From: Hirsutella rhossiliensis
Lineage: Eukaryota; Ascomycota; Sordariomycetes; Hypocreales; Ophiocordycipitaceae
Length of the DNA stretch: 64,000 bases
Assembly (NCBI RefSeq): GCF_020360975.1
Contig: NW_025408672.1
Span: 1,302,001-1,366,000 of the forward strand
Direction of reading: 5' to 3'
In this document: positions 44,901 through 56,100 of the stretch, in pieces
Numbering within the stretch: position 1 is the stretch's first letter
Layout of the letters: each line of letters begins with the position of its first letter
Translations under genes and position numbers: made by a program
The notes under the pieces: generated by a model
The model's database searches: none
Told to the model about the DNA's origin: nothing
What the model saw: only the letters and a program-made list of their open reading frames with translations

Positions 44901-45363
44901 TGGCAAGTTTATCGAGGCCAGGGTCATCTCCAAGGGCATGTGGCGCGTCGCGGGCCTTGGGCTTGGAGAAGAAGTCGGGCCATTTGCGGTGGGCGGCATC
45001 CCAGTTGACTGGCAGCTTCCTCGGTGCAGTGACTCTGGCAATGTCTTCGTGAAGCCTGCGCGTCGATTCGCCGTCCGGGTCAGAGAAGACAGAGGACACG
45101 GTTGGGCTGACTGTGCCATGGGATCCGGTGGACGAGGGGGGCGAATTGAAGGGGTTGGCGCGGTTGGCGTTCATTTCTCTAAGGATGCGCGAACGATATC
45201 TCTGGGCGGTGTCGGCCTCCATGGCTCCGACGACGCGTCTGGACGCGATGCTCGAGCGGAGGAGTCGACGATGGATGGGAGATGGCGAGTCGGGTGATGA
45301 TGGCTGCTGTATGGCTGCAGGAGAATTGATGGCGTGAGTTGGCGATGCCTCGGATGGCAGCAA
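41998..45363 (-). CDS. Spindle pole body coiled-coil protein, Ppc89/Cep57-like
   Basis: Proposed two exons: complement(41998-43982, 44040-45363), 1,102 residues; read through the 57-nt intron it would be 1,121. The N-terminal third is Ser/Pro-rich with SDTAQRY-like sequence (EADTAQRYRSRILREMNANRANPF) near residue 50. A long coiled coil runs from about residue 380 to 720, with heptads such as LRAENERLRKELRQLREEN, which corresponds to the Ppc89 centrosome-localisation region. Near the C-terminus lies a Cep57-type microtubule-binding domain: PGHALALVIKGLEDEGQHL, LELSRLQARYN and LKRLEVKNDQIYSLYDVLEGQ. A Cys-rich CEHNCRNCIVCSR motif precedes it, a possible metal site. In fission yeast Ppc89 anchors the septation network at the spindle pole body; a similar role here is inference. 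An alternative start is the Met at 45222. Confidence 0.82.
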   Translation of the reverse strand: MLPSEASPTHAINSPAAIQQPSSPDSPSPIHRRLLRSSIASRRVVGAMEADTAQRYRSRILREMNANRANPFNSPPSSTGSHGTVSPTVSSVFSDPDGESTRRLHEDIARVTAPRKLPVNWDAAHRKWPDFFSKPKARDAPHALGDDPGLDKLATDARPTRSKENKQPVPSVQFADDSTQDMWPGSTKTRAEMQPRVDNESDHSDLVSKSPARTLAHRTSAKSARKQTSLTKTTHATASSDYASQQPQRLSSISEALDRLRRASLSPPSDGEHRRQSRESASPLLSSAKSSLTAVPPSPNSFADAEGNSTSHARSFFMPDVSHLGDFVTGTLKFSGSMKNGVPIFVKNGRVHDRRERPSAGAHAEVDGIQVPEVEDKIFVSMDMIRDEIVSLQEHHDKVQEYAENLQQQVERLEAQLKSRKDSNDNASYHQPDKKLVARKHRKRLRIVTNACGSAANHPTELELEVTSLQSRLEQTQRKVSESELENVSLAHERDRAVKRLQGACDDISKLTRKLNVKEKELESSHKQLEITDQMRHDNDTLRRDLMSIKQGRDALELENASLRAENERLRKELRQLREENESLRTDNSGLRRGDDSLASENRSLRSNNKSLIEESEDLRENLDGVQHELDAAREQVETLRRQVETVDREKTALQEDNESLVRHNDKYFSENKMLRRENSGFERSVEDLHEENLKLRDDIDFLKQQLDHCRPLPKEDFSARLDEETEENMTSAFFVPDITIDTNESGPAEATETREMPALPELTSQSHKTTTSRNDTRQETRDVTRREVQQVSKTKNSRNASTNHAVQQGQKVAFSIPDKPAQSNKPVANKGSKRRNFNKGASQHATDLFNDLDDTTGPQSVDNMTQDRGTVSLNLSVKNNTHGQSRPRDTTSQSMKVQQAQQASTRTTQKLVVETEATTQTSKRAVDTGSACPALSSDARRILDGLCEHNCRNCIVCSRITSHRGVVTSAEVAAGKKRVTVSRPVPVTDREISDENVTVRPSQSPGHALALVIKGLEDEGQHLQLELSRLQARYNSGDKALGRRERLSLAEGIRTLLKRLEVKNDQIYSLYDVLEGQKAAGQAMSEEEVEMTVLNITGMTVRDVTSGSEQFTWEGIQDEA

Positions 45364-46991
45364 CTGCCAAAGGCGACGTGGCGGCGCGGTTTGGAGGCGC
45401 GAGACAGGAGGGATGGTGAAGCATCGACTGCTCTGGTGGTTTGGGAGCTGAAGACGGCTCGGGGGCGATTCTGGTTGGTGGAACAGGGATTGGGAAAGTA
45501 AACAAACCGGGACAGCGCCGCTGGGGTGGGCGAATCACGTGCGATGAGCAGAGGCCGGTGACCCCAGAGCCGAAGGTACTCGATAATTACTTGTCCACTG
45601 TAAACGTTGACGTGCATTTTTGATCAAGTATTAATAATTACGGATACGATTACGTGCCCTGCGCACCAACGCCTCATCTTTGTAAACTGCGCTTCCGCCT
45701 GCGATACTAGCAGCGCGAGTACGATATAACCGGTAGGCGGCGGGTAAGTTTGGTAGCTGGGTCGTTGATCGACTGGCCAGCCGGTCGAGCGGCCAGTCGA
45801 GCCGCGGTCGTCGGAGACGTCAAGTGCCTTGCTCGCGTCCACGGAGGGCAGACGCCTCTTTGCCGTACGCAGGCGCAGGCAGCAAACAGGCGCAGGCAGC
45901 AAGCAGGCTTGTCTAGTGCGAGTGGTTGCTCCTGATGCCGCGGCACTGCTGCGGAAGCCTCGTCGTGACGGATCCATGTATCACCGTTGTCCGCTAGCCG
46001 ATGGACGACTGCGTTCTGAGGCCTCGGGGAACACAATGACGGGAGATGCTTCTTCGGAATCACAACATGCGGCTTTCCGAGCGGCCTGGGAGAAGATCCA
46101 TCAAGGCGTTTTCCAGTTTCGAACGATCCTCGGGCCACAGAAGTGCTGTCAGCTGACGCCTGCCCGTCAACACTCCAACAACAAATTGATGTGAGACACG
46201 GGCTTGGTCATTCGGGCTGGTGGCTTGCGCGAGGCATGAGGCGGGATACGAGCTACAGTAGTCCGCAGCAAGAGACTGCGTGATTGATTGTCCAAGTCTA
46301 GACTCCTTTTGACCGGCAATTTCGTCGACGAGCGCCTGATCCCGTGACCTGCTGCACTGCGACGTCAACCTGGCTGCTGATCCACCCAATCCCCCAGCGA
46401 TACTCTTCCTAATCGGGACAGACAACGGCTCCCTCCAGGCTGCTGGGCTTTCTTCTTCCAACCTCCAACTCTAAACCCTTTTAGCCTCTTTCCACCGGAA
46501 CGAGCTTCGAAATGAACGCTTGCGACGCTGTCTCTCGTCTCGGCCCGCGGCTACGCGCACCCGCGTGGCTGAGGTCGCCGGCAGGGGCACGCCTCACGAC
46601 TCCTCCGTACGCGCATCCGCACATCCGCGCATCCGCACCTCCATGCTCATCCTGCTCCTCCATCAAACCTCCTCCGCCCACGGTCACATCCGCAATCCCA
46701 TCAGGAAGCTGCCTCTGGCCTTCGCTTCTCTCGCGTTGTATCAAGCGGGAAAGCATGACAGGAGCCGCCAACCTTGCTGTTTTCCAAACACCTGCGAATG
46801 ACACGTCCGGCTAAGAGCCTCTCATCTCCTCGGCCTGCCAGGTTGATGTCCCCAGAGCTAAAGATATAAGTGTGGCCTGGAACGCCGTTTGGGTCCCATC
46901 TCCAGATCCAGTCTTCCTCGAAGCCTCAGCTGCACCCCCCTTGCCTCTCTCCTCATTATTCGCCATTCATCTGCCCCGTTGCCCTCGAGCC
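45364..46991. other. Divergent intergenic region between Ppc89-like gene and GH76 gene
   Basis: 1.6 kb with no supported gene. Small open frames (45829-46194, 46512-46814 plus; 45707-46138 minus) lack domains. A short inverted GGCCAGCCGGTCGAGCGGCC patch lies near 45776-45795 and a duplicated GGCGCAGGCAGCAA patch near 45870-45902. It presumably contains both promoters. Confidence 0.5.
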
Positions 46992-48948
46992 ATGTTGCGT
47001 TACTCGCTGGCCGGCTGCTTCGCCGGCCTACTTTGCGCCCAGTCCATAGTGTCTGTCTCCGGCCTCCGCTTCCTGCCTGGCAAGCTCCGACACTACTGTT
47101 CCATCACCTCCGATCCATCTCCGCAAGTCTGCATACCGTTCCCGCTTCCCTTGGTGAAAAAGGAGGCCAAGAGTCCCGACCTTTCCGACATGGACAGTCA
47201 GGGGCTGCAAGATGTCTTCGACGCCCTCGCCGTCTTGCAAGACAGCTACTATGATGCCGTCAACGGCACTTGGCCAACCTCCATCGACTGGACAGGGGCC
47301 GTCATCGAGACGGTCCTCTCGGGAACGCTGTCGACCCTGACAAGGTCCCTCAACTCCGAGCATGTTGGCGGCGACGCCCAACGGAAGCAACGAGAGAACC
47401 TCATCTCCTCCCTCTATGCCCAGGTTGTCCACTCCTTTTTCGGCCAAAACGCCATTGCCATCAAGAACCAGGTAAGCCTTGACGCAGCGCTCTCGGCAGC
47501 ACAGAAAAGTCCCGAATGCTTACGCTCACCTCTCTGGCGTGCCTTCTCATCACAAACAGGCGTATGATGACATTCTTTGGGTCGTTCTTGGCTGGATCGA
47601 GGCCATCAAGTTCGTCCGGCTTCACGCCGAGCTTCACTACCCTGGAACGGGCAATGCTTGCAAGTACACGCCAAGGGAGCTCAACCAAGCGCTCCAGAAC
47701 ATGCCATGGCAGGGCTACAACTGGTTCTGCACCTTTGCAGAGCGCGCTCGCGAGTTTTGGGATCTTGCTACCCACGGATGGGACACCTTGCTGTGTGGCG
47801 GCGGCATGGTCTGGAATCCCCGCCTGGAGCCCTACAAGAACGCCATCACGAATGAGCTTTGGATCGCCGCGTCCATCGCCATGTATGAGAACTTCCCCAA
47901 CGACACCTTCCGGGAGGCTTGGGTTGCGAGCAAGGGCTTCCCCACCAGGGACCCCGTGTACCTGGCCGCTGCCGTCGAGGGCTACAAGTGGTTGAAGCAA
48001 GTCAACATGACCAACCAGCGGGGACTCTACGTCGATGGCTACCATATCGACAACAACAAGCCCAACAACGTCAAATGCGACGCCCGCGACGAGATGGTGT
48101 ACACGTACAACCAGGGTGTCATTCTCACGGGTCAGCGAGGCTTGTGGGCCGTAACCGGAAGCCATTCGTACTTGGAAGAGGGCCACTCGCTGATCCAGTC
48201 GGTCATCAAGGCGACGGGCTGGGACGTGTTTGGCAACGCCCCGGTCGATGACGTGCATGCCCTGCCTCTCGGCCAGCTGCTGCCGCCATGGCATGGTCTG
48301 GGCCGCGGCGGTATTCTTGAGGAAATGTGCGACGCGAGCGGCACGTGCTCGCAGGATGGCCAGACCTTCAAGGGCATCTTCTTCCATCACCTGACGGCCT
48401 TTTGCGCGCCCATTGAGGCGGCTGGCGTTGCTACGCATGGCACCCGCGTCAGTTTGGAGCAGCACGCGCATGTACAGGCAGCCCATGGCAAGGCTTGCCG
48501 TGCATACCTGAGTTGGGTAAAGCACAACGCCAGGGCGGCACTGGGGACCCGCGACGAGCGAGGGCGGTTCGGCATGTGGTGGGGAGCCATCGTGTTTAGC
48601 CAGCCTGCCGTGTCCAAGTTCACCGATGGCATCGACCACGAGGCACCCAACGCCACCGATTACCGCAACGAGGGAACGCCGCGAGACGCAGTCTGGGGAA
48701 AGAGTAGCCCGTGGGAGCCCGGAGCGTACAAGATGCGGCTGAGTTGCCAAGACCAGTGGATTCGGCCTGCGGCAGACCACCGAGTGCCGGACGAGGCGAG
48801 GGCATGGGGCAAGAGCACGGACAAGCGCAGCACGGACAAGCGCGACGACGATCCCAACAACCGTGGCCGGGGGCGGACCGTCGAGACGCAGGCTGGGGGG
48901 CTCGCACTCTTGAGGGCGTACTGGGAGATCTCGCAGCAACAGTGGTGA
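46992..48948 (+). CDS. Secreted glycoside hydrolase family 76 protein
   Basis: Two exons: 46992-47471 and 47560-48948, 622 residues; the intron is 88 nt. GH76 enzymes act on alpha-1,6-mannan or as Dfg5/Dcw1-type transglycosidases in fungal wall assembly. An N-terminal hydrophobic segment (LAGCFAGLLCAQSIVSVSG) is a signal peptide. The fold's landmarks are the acidic pair in AYDDILWVVLGWIEA (D163, D164), CGGGMVWNP, NELWIAASIAMYENFP, YLAAAVEGYKWL, YTYNQGVILTGQRGLW and EEGHSLIQSVI, ending with KGIFFHHLTAFC. Asp-Asp is the catalytic pair in this family. There is no hydrophobic GPI-attachment tail; instead the C-terminus is polar and basic with a KRSTDKR repeat. This makes a soluble secreted enzyme more likely than a Dfg5-type wall protein. 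Confidence 0.87.
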
Positions 48949-49495
48949 CGGATGGCGGTGTGACTCTGGCTCAGGACTTGAGCTCCGTGCCTTGACTCTT
49001 GTATGCAACTTCTCGGCATTCAGTAGGTAGCAGCAGTAGTGAGCATTGTCTTTGAGCCAAGCAAGATCGCTGCGTTTCACGGCCTACCCTGGAGCGCCCT
49101 TGTGACAGGCACAAATCTGAATTCGCACACCCCCCTGACGCCCGCCAGCCAATCATGAGGCAGTCGCATGGACACGGCGAGGCCAAGCACGATTCTTTGC
49201 GGTCATGACTGGCAGATGAGTTGCAATTAATGAAGCTTTGAAGCAGCGCGAGCTCGATGAGAATAAGATTATTGGCTGCTTACCGCCTTGCGATTCTACC
49301 TGGGATAATTATACCAAGTAAACATTCTGCAAATAGGTGGCCATGATAAAAAAGCGGGGCGGACGTGTCCAAAAAAGATGCCCATGTCCGAATATCGCGA
49401 TTTCAACCACATCCTGTCGACTTACTATCTGCATTTGCTGCTCTTTCCTTTGTCAACCTCCCCACGCGTCCGCAGCACCATCAGCTTGGGGCACG
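48949..49495. other. Spacer between GH76 gene and the next gene
   Basis: 547 bp with 3' UTR of the GH76 gene and promoter of the next plus-strand gene. An AT-richer patch lies near 49220-49345. No gene is seen. Confidence 0.5.
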
Positions 49496-50777
49496 ATGAG
49501 CAAGACTCAATTCAAATGCCTCTGGGCACTGCCCCGCCTCTCATCCCGCCTCTCTCCAAGTCCGCTGCTCGCCCTCGCCCGGCGGCACCTTCACAAACCG
49601 CCCATCGAGTCGGAAACGACGCGCTACGGCGTCAGGCAAGCCATCTACCTCGCGCTGAGAGACGTCTTCAAGCGCGGGCCGTCGCATTACCGCAACAGCC
49701 GCGATGTGCGCAAGGTGATCAAGATGAACATGAGGAGGAGGGAGGTCTGCGACTTGGTCGACATGTACGGCCTGGGCTTTGTGTGCGACATGACGCGCGT
49801 TATGCTCCACCAGCGCATCTTTACGTCGCTTCATAGGGCCAAGGTTAACTTGCCCGACCTCTTTGGCCTTATCAAGATGCCTGAGAAGCTCAAGGGAGGG
49901 GGTCCCTATGCGGCCATGCAGGCCAAGGCGGATCTCGAGGCTCAGCTCGACAGGCTCACCATTGCCGATGTCAGTAGGCCGCCGGACAAGATGTCCTTTA
50001 CCTCGCGCCTCGCCGAAGATACCACCTCTGATGTATCTATAAGTAGGTCATGTGCATTGTACGCAAAACGAGGGAAACCGGTTGAATGCTGAAAGCTTTT
50101 TAGCCCCCGTGTCCGACGACACGGCGCACCTGAGAAGAAGAGACCGGTTATTGCCGTGTCCGGAAGAGACGCTGCCGCCCTTCCCGACCAAGCTCCCCTT
50201 CGCCGCACAGCACGAGATGCTCCGGCGGCTGCAGACGATTCTCGAGGCCGTGTGCTACGGCTACGGGATGCGCGTGATGCCGCGCGTGATGCGTCTCCGG
50301 CGATGGGACTGTCCCGAGGCGGCGGAGCTGCACGAAATGGTCGACACCTTCATGTCCAAGGACGAGCACTTCCTCGAGACGGGCCGCACGACGGTGCCGC
50401 TCGAGGAGCTCCTGCAGTCCATCTCCCTCATCCGCCACGCCGCCGTCCACCGCATCCCCATGACCGTCGTCCAGGCCAACAAGTTCCTCCGCGACGCCGA
50501 GGCCCTGGCCCTGATGCTGGGCGACCGCCCCCGCGCGGCCGCCATTGTCGACCTCGCCGACGCGGCCGCGCCCGTCATGGACAGGATGATGCGCCAGGTC
50601 AGGGGGACGCGCTCACGGCTGGTCCAGACGCTGGATGACTTCTCGGCCCGGCGCGACGAGCTGCGGCGCTTGGAGACGGAGGCCATTGAAGGGCTGGCGC
50701 GGGAAAACGCCGAGTGCCGAAAGGTGGCGGGCGAGCGCATCCAGGAAATCTTTACTCCTATTGCCAAGCCCTCGTGA
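49496..50777 (+). CDS. Uncharacterised protein, probably mitochondrial
   Basis: Two exons: 49496-50042 and 50104-50777, 406 residues; one 61-nt intron, phase 1, with GTAGGT donor and TTTTTAG acceptor. I do not recognise the family. The N-terminus (FKCLWALPRLSSRLSPSPLLALARRHLHK) is Arg/Leu/Ser-rich without acids, as in a mitochondrial presequence. Next comes a basic helical part (RYGVRQAIYLALRDVFKRG, DVRKVIKMNMRRREVCDLVDMYG). Exon 2 is mostly helical: LPFAAQHEMLRRLQTILEAV, GYGMRVMPRVMRLRRW, a segment with SISLIRHAAVHRIPM, and an ending with charged coiled-coil-like sequence (RRDELRRLETEAIEGLARE). No catalytic motif or membrane span is visible. Codon use and GC are like the neighbours. Confidence 0.7.
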
Positions 50778-51416
50778 CCGTCCAGGTGTTTGGCTTTTGC
50801 ACGCATCATGACCGTGGCGTTTGATCGACTGCAGTCGACTGGGAAGAATAGGCTGTTGCTAGCGGTGGAACGCGTGTACATACATACATACATCTCCTCA
50901 ACATGGACATGTGCCAAAGGACTTTTCAAGCAATCCCGTCGGGCCTGATCATCGTCTTGGAGAGCAACAAGAGTGCCCTCCAAATGTACGCATGCATGGT
51001 CCCAGGAGCTTGGCGCGGCGCGGCGGAGAGGCTTGAACGAGAACGGCCGAGAATCCAAATCAATTGAGTCCCCGACGGCGGCGTGTGTGTGGGCGGGAAA
51101 GCGGATGCAGCGAATGACGGATCGATGCTGGTCCATGAAACATGAGACATCCTTATCATGTCGACAAAGTACATCATCGAGCAAATATCGAATATATTGA
51201 TGCAGACGTCCTCCACTGAGAAGCGGTTCTATTTGCATATGGCCGACCGACTGGTCGGTTTTGTCCCCCGCGCCGATACCGCTTGGGAAAAACGGACCTG
51301 GCGCGGAGGGGGGAAAACAATCACGAAAATTGGACCCCAAGGCCCCATCTCTCCTCCGACTCTATTCTTCGTCAACTCCCCGCCTCCAACACTCCCCGTC
51401 CATCCATCATCTCGAC
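50778..51416. other. Spacer upstream of ILV1
   Basis: About 640 bp with a (TACA)4 microsatellite at 50877-50892 and a CT-rich leader directly upstream of ILV1. From 51261 to the ILV1 ATG the ILV1 frame is open but has no ATG (see findings). Confidence 0.5.
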
Positions 51417-51804
51417 ATGCCGTCGCTCAACGGGCTCCCGGCCACCAATGGCGCGGCGGCCCCGGACCTCGATGGCCACCCGCGGCCCCAGACTCCCGCC
51501 GGCACAATGGCCTTGACCGAGTACAGCGCAAACCCGTCGCCGCCATCCGGCGAGAAGCTTGCGCGCCTCCGCGAGCTGGTCCCCGACGACCTCCTTCTCC
51601 CCAATGGCTATCCAGACGTAGGCCTCCCTCAGTCCAGCCGACTCCTCGGCTGACCGTCCCCAAGTACTTGCGAATGATTGCGAGCGCGACCTCGCGCGTC
51701 TACGAGGCCTGCCGCGTCACTCCCTTGACCCCGGCCATCAACCTGGGCAACCGGCTCGAGTGCAACGTCCTGCTCAAGCGCGAGGACACACAACCTGTCT
51801 TCAG

Positions 51805-51835
<31 letters not shown>

Positions 51836-53194
51836 GCCCACCTGGACCCTGCCCTAAGCTGGGGCGGCGTCGTCTGCTGCTCCGCCGGCAACCATGCCCA
51901 AGGCGTCGCCTATTCCGCCCGCAAGCTCAAGATCCCGGCCACCATCATCATGCCCGAGGGCACCCCGAGCATCAAGCACAAAAACGTCGCCCGCCTAGGC
52001 GGCCACGTCGTCTTGCACGGCGCCGACTTTGACGCCGCCAAGGAGGAGTGCGCCCGCCGCGCGAAGCAGGACGGCCTCATCAACATCCCGCCCTTTGATG
52101 ATCCCTATGTCATCGCCGGCCAGGGGACCATTGGCAACGAGCTCTTTGGCCAGGTCAACATGTCCAAGGTCGAGGCCATATTTTGCTGCTGCGGAGGCGG
52201 GGGGCTCATCGCCGGTATCGGCCTCTACGTCAAGCGCATGGCGCCCCACGTCAAAATCATCGGCGTCGAGGCCCGCGACGCCAACGCCATGGCTCAGTCG
52301 CTGCGCAAGGGCGAGAGGGTCGTCCTCAAGGACGTCGGCCTCTTCGCTGACGGTGCTGCCGTCAAGACACTGGGCGAGGAGACGTTCCGCATCGCCCAGG
52401 ACGTCGTCGACGAGGTCGTCGAAGTCACCACCGACGAGATCTGCGCCGCCATCAAGGACATGTACGACGATACCCGCTCTGGCCTCGAGCCCGCCGGCGC
52501 GCTATCCATCGCGGGCCTCAAAAAGTATGTTGCGCAGCGGCCGTCGCACGACCCGAGCCGGACCCTCATTGCCGTGACATCGGGCGCCAACATGAACTTT
52601 GATCGGCTCCGGTTCGTGGCCGAGCGCGCGGCCCTGGGCGAGGGAAAGGAGGTTCTCTTGTCCGTCACCATCCCCGAGAGGCCGGGCGCCTTCGCCAAGC
52701 TCATCGACAGCGTTACGCCCCATGCCGTGACCGAATTTTCCTACCGGTACGGCACGGGTGAGCGCGCACGTGTCATGATCGGTCTGTCGCTGACGGCGCC
52801 ACCGACTCAGCGCGACGAGGAGCTGAGAACGCTGCTGGAGCGCATCCAGTCCGAGGGCATGGACGTGACGGACCTGTCTGGCGACGAGCTCGCCAAGAGC
52901 CATGTGCGGTATCTGGTAGGCGGGCGCTCGGGTGTGCTCAACGAGAGGCTTTACATGTTTAGCTTCCCCGAGAGGCCCGGCGCCCTGGAGAAGTTCCTCA
53001 TGACGCTGCGGCCAAAGTTCAACATTAGCCTGTTCCACTACCGCAACTACGGCGGCGACATAGCCAAGGTGCTGGCGGGCATCTCTTGCCCGGAGGACGA
53101 GGCGGGCGAGCTGTCGCAGTTCCTGGGCGAGGTCGGGTACCCATTTGAGGAGTGCACGGATTCAGAAGTGTTTAAGACGTTTTTGCGGGCATGA
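51417..53194 (+). CDS. ILV1: Threonine dehydratase (threonine ammonia-lyase), biosynthetic
   Basis: Two exons: 51417-51617 and 51665-53194, 576 residues; the intron is only 47 nt. The enzyme turns threonine into 2-oxobutanoate and ammonia, the first step to isoleucine, and is mitochondrial in yeast. The PLP-binding lysine lies in [15 protein letters not shown] (about K115). [13 protein letters not shown] and the glycine loop [14 protein letters not shown] bind cofactor phosphate; [12 protein letters not shown] closes the catalytic domain. Two ACT-like regulatory domains follow ([16 protein letters not shown] and [15 protein letters not shown]), where isoleucine inhibits and valine counteracts in the family. 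The annotated N-terminus [12 protein letters not shown] has no clear presequence, while the in-frame leader just upstream does look like one. Confidence 0.95.
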
Positions 53195-56100
53195 GCAAGA
53201 GGGGCTCGCCCGCTCTTCAACCCCGGCCAGCTTCTCAAGACTTCTTCCCGTCGGTCATCGGGCTGAGCATTGGAGGAGCAGAGCACCGGTGACGGAGGGC
53301 CACTTGTGGCTCCATCCCTCGTGCAGCGCCGGCACGGAAGCGGCATTGGAAGCACAGTGGGGAAGCTTTGATAGAATAGATAGGATCTAGAACTGGGTCA
53401 ATGTTGGGGAGGGATTGGCCAAAGAGAGGGGAGAGGGATTATTGGCGAGTATTGGATAAGCCCTACCCGACTTGGCCTGTCACGGGATAAGGCGAGCCAC
53501 ACTGAGGCTCAGACTTGTAGCCTATGGCTGGCTACCTAGGGAACAAGGCAAAAGAGCAAGCCAGGATTCTGGCCCTGAAACAAACAGCCATCGGGTGAAG
53601 GGAGTTGAAACAAAGGCAGCGCGCCGTCGCCTCGCCGGTTGCAACGTGGATGCGACACATCGGGATGCGCCGAGATTGATCCACGTGCATCTGGCTAAGG
53701 GCTGATCTGGGCTTGGGACCGCACGGGTGGGCCGGTGACAGGTTCGTGGGCGGGCGGAAGACGAAACGCGTTCCGACTCTCGGGCACGACTGGAGGAAGA
53801 TATAATAATACGGCATGAAGAAGAAGACGAGGGAGAGAGGAAAAAGAGCGAGGAAGTTGGACTGGTGGACTGCATGGCACGTGACGAAAAGGTGCAAACC
53901 TAAGCGCTGAGAAGGAGCTCATCAGCATGTGTTGGGTGCGGAGTGCATCATGGCGTGCACGGCGACAGCCAATACCCAATACCCAATACCCTTTACCGTT
54001 TACCTCCCTTTACCTGGTAGTGCTTGCACTGTGCTACCGAGGAGAGCCTGGCGGGGGATTTCTTGCCTGGTAACTGCGGAGTAACTTACGGATACATCAA
54101 CCTGGAAACGGCACATGCACAGGCACCAGACGAGGGGCACCAGACGAGGGGCACCAGACGAGGGGCACCAGACGAGGGGCACCAGACGAGGGCGCTGTCT
54201 CGGTCACTTGCAGACGGCATCTGCGCTGAGAGCATCGGGAGAGATTGGATCTGCGTCTGCCGGCCAAAAAGGGACGGACGAGACGCCTGCCGCGCGCATT
54301 GCAGGCCTGCCCCGACCTGCATGAACCTCTGGGCCGGGCCTCGAGCGCTGCTGGACGGGCTGGGCTAAATACATCAACTCGAGAATGCTTGACTCGGTGC
54401 CCGTATCCACGTGGCGACCGGCCGAGGGGGGTCCCTGGCCAAGGAGGATCGAGATGGTGCATCATGTCCCCATGGGGGCACAGCATCTGAGCATAGGAAG
54501 CAACCGGGACACTTGTCTAGAGGAATCTGAAGGTGAAGAGGCAAAGGCAGGACTCCAAAACGTTGGTGCAGTACGACGGCACGACGGGCTGGAGTGCGTG
54601 TCCCAAGGCGGTGGGCCCTGCACTCCGGGTAATATTACTTGGGCTCGACATTCGTCGAGGTGCAGAGCAAGGCGATGATTCGGGAGCAGAGCTGATTCGG
54701 GAGCAGAGCGGGTACCGCTTCCAAAAGGCTGTGCCAGCTGTTCCAAAATCTTTCCATCTGTGGACCTAAAACTTTGTTTATCCCCCTTCCGGGGGTCTTA
54801 GTCGAGGTCTAGTAATGGCCTGCCCAAGCTTTCGGCTGCGACACCCGTTCCCAACTTCACCTGCAACGGCATTAATGATACACAGCAGCAGCGGGAGCGT
54901 TTGGGGCATGGCGGGAAAAAGGGCGCCCTGGGCGCAGCCACGTCGGTCCAAGGGGACTGGCCAAGGAGCGCGTGGCCAGGAATACATGTACGGATGCCGA
55001 GAAACAACAATAACCATCTCCGTAGAATCATCTCCGTAGAGAGATGGATGGCCCTTCAACAATTGGCCTGTGCTCAACGACCAACCAAGCCAGACAAGGT
55101 CTTCCCTGCCCCGTCTGCCCCCCCTTGGCCGTGGCGGAGAGCGATGACAGGGTGCGCGGAGGCGGAGGCGGAGACGGGGGGGTGGACGAGGGGCGGCACC
55201 GTGCGGGCCAAGCACGGTCGGGTATTTGGAAACTCGCGAGACGGGACTCGAGCCTTGACACGTCTCTCAATGTATGATTTATTTCTGGCTACCTAGTTTT
55301 TGTTTGCCCGAGTCTCGAGGAAATGTTGATGTATTAAGGCGCTGCTGCGCTCTGTAGAATCCGCCTGGTGCGTACTACCTAGGTAGGTACCTGGGTACTA
55401 CTAGTAGACCTACAACTGGTTCACCACATTCTTCTTCTTCTTCTTCTTCTCTTCAACAAGGGTTCCTCTCTTCAACAAGGCGCGCCATGCCCTCTGTTCC
55501 TGAATAAACCCCTCTCTTCAATGGCGCAGAGTCAGGGGAGAAAAAGAAAAATAAAGAAGCGAGCCAGGGCCGCTGATCGGCTGACCCGCGGCTTGGTGCC
55601 TCTCTAACTCTCTCCTGACGTAGCAAGCCTAGGCCTGCAGACCTAGAGCATGGGGTACAAGGATGCGCTGCGGATGTTCCGGAGTCGCCGTCTCTCCGCT
55701 CTCCCTCTCTGCATGCATGCGTGTCTCTGCCCGTCTCTCCCACGTCAGCCTCCGCCGCAGTTGGGGTCTCATCCAGGTGCCTCCAGCCTGGAACCCACTG
55801 GCCGAGCCCGCCTGTTCGGGCCTGGGAGTGAGCTACCGACAGACAGTACCTGCACCCACCCGTGCACCAGCCCTGAAGCTGTCTTCCTCTCTGGGCCACC
55901 ACCAAAGCTGGGGCCTTTTCCCCCTGTACCTACGCAATCCGCCCATTTCTCATCCCGCATCCCACTGCCCCCGTCTCTCTCGAACCCTTTCCTCCCGTCG
56001 ACGCGCCCATCGACCCGATCCTCTGTCTCGGCCCACCCGTCCTCGCAGCTACCGCGACAATTGTCAGGCTTTTTGCACTTGTCCCCTGCAATCCCGTACG

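Noticed and set aside
46512..46814. 100-residue plus-strand open frame upstream of GH76
   Set aside because: No conserved features and an overlapping frame of similar length on the same strand; looks like promoter DNA.
53968..53993. AATACCC repeats as a telomere remnant
   Set aside because: The unit is not the fungal TTAGGG/CCCTAA repeat and there are only three copies.
54086..54486. Open frames with repeated SGAPRLVPLVWCP-like peptides
   Set aside because: Artefact of the 14-bp tandem repeat, open on both strands.
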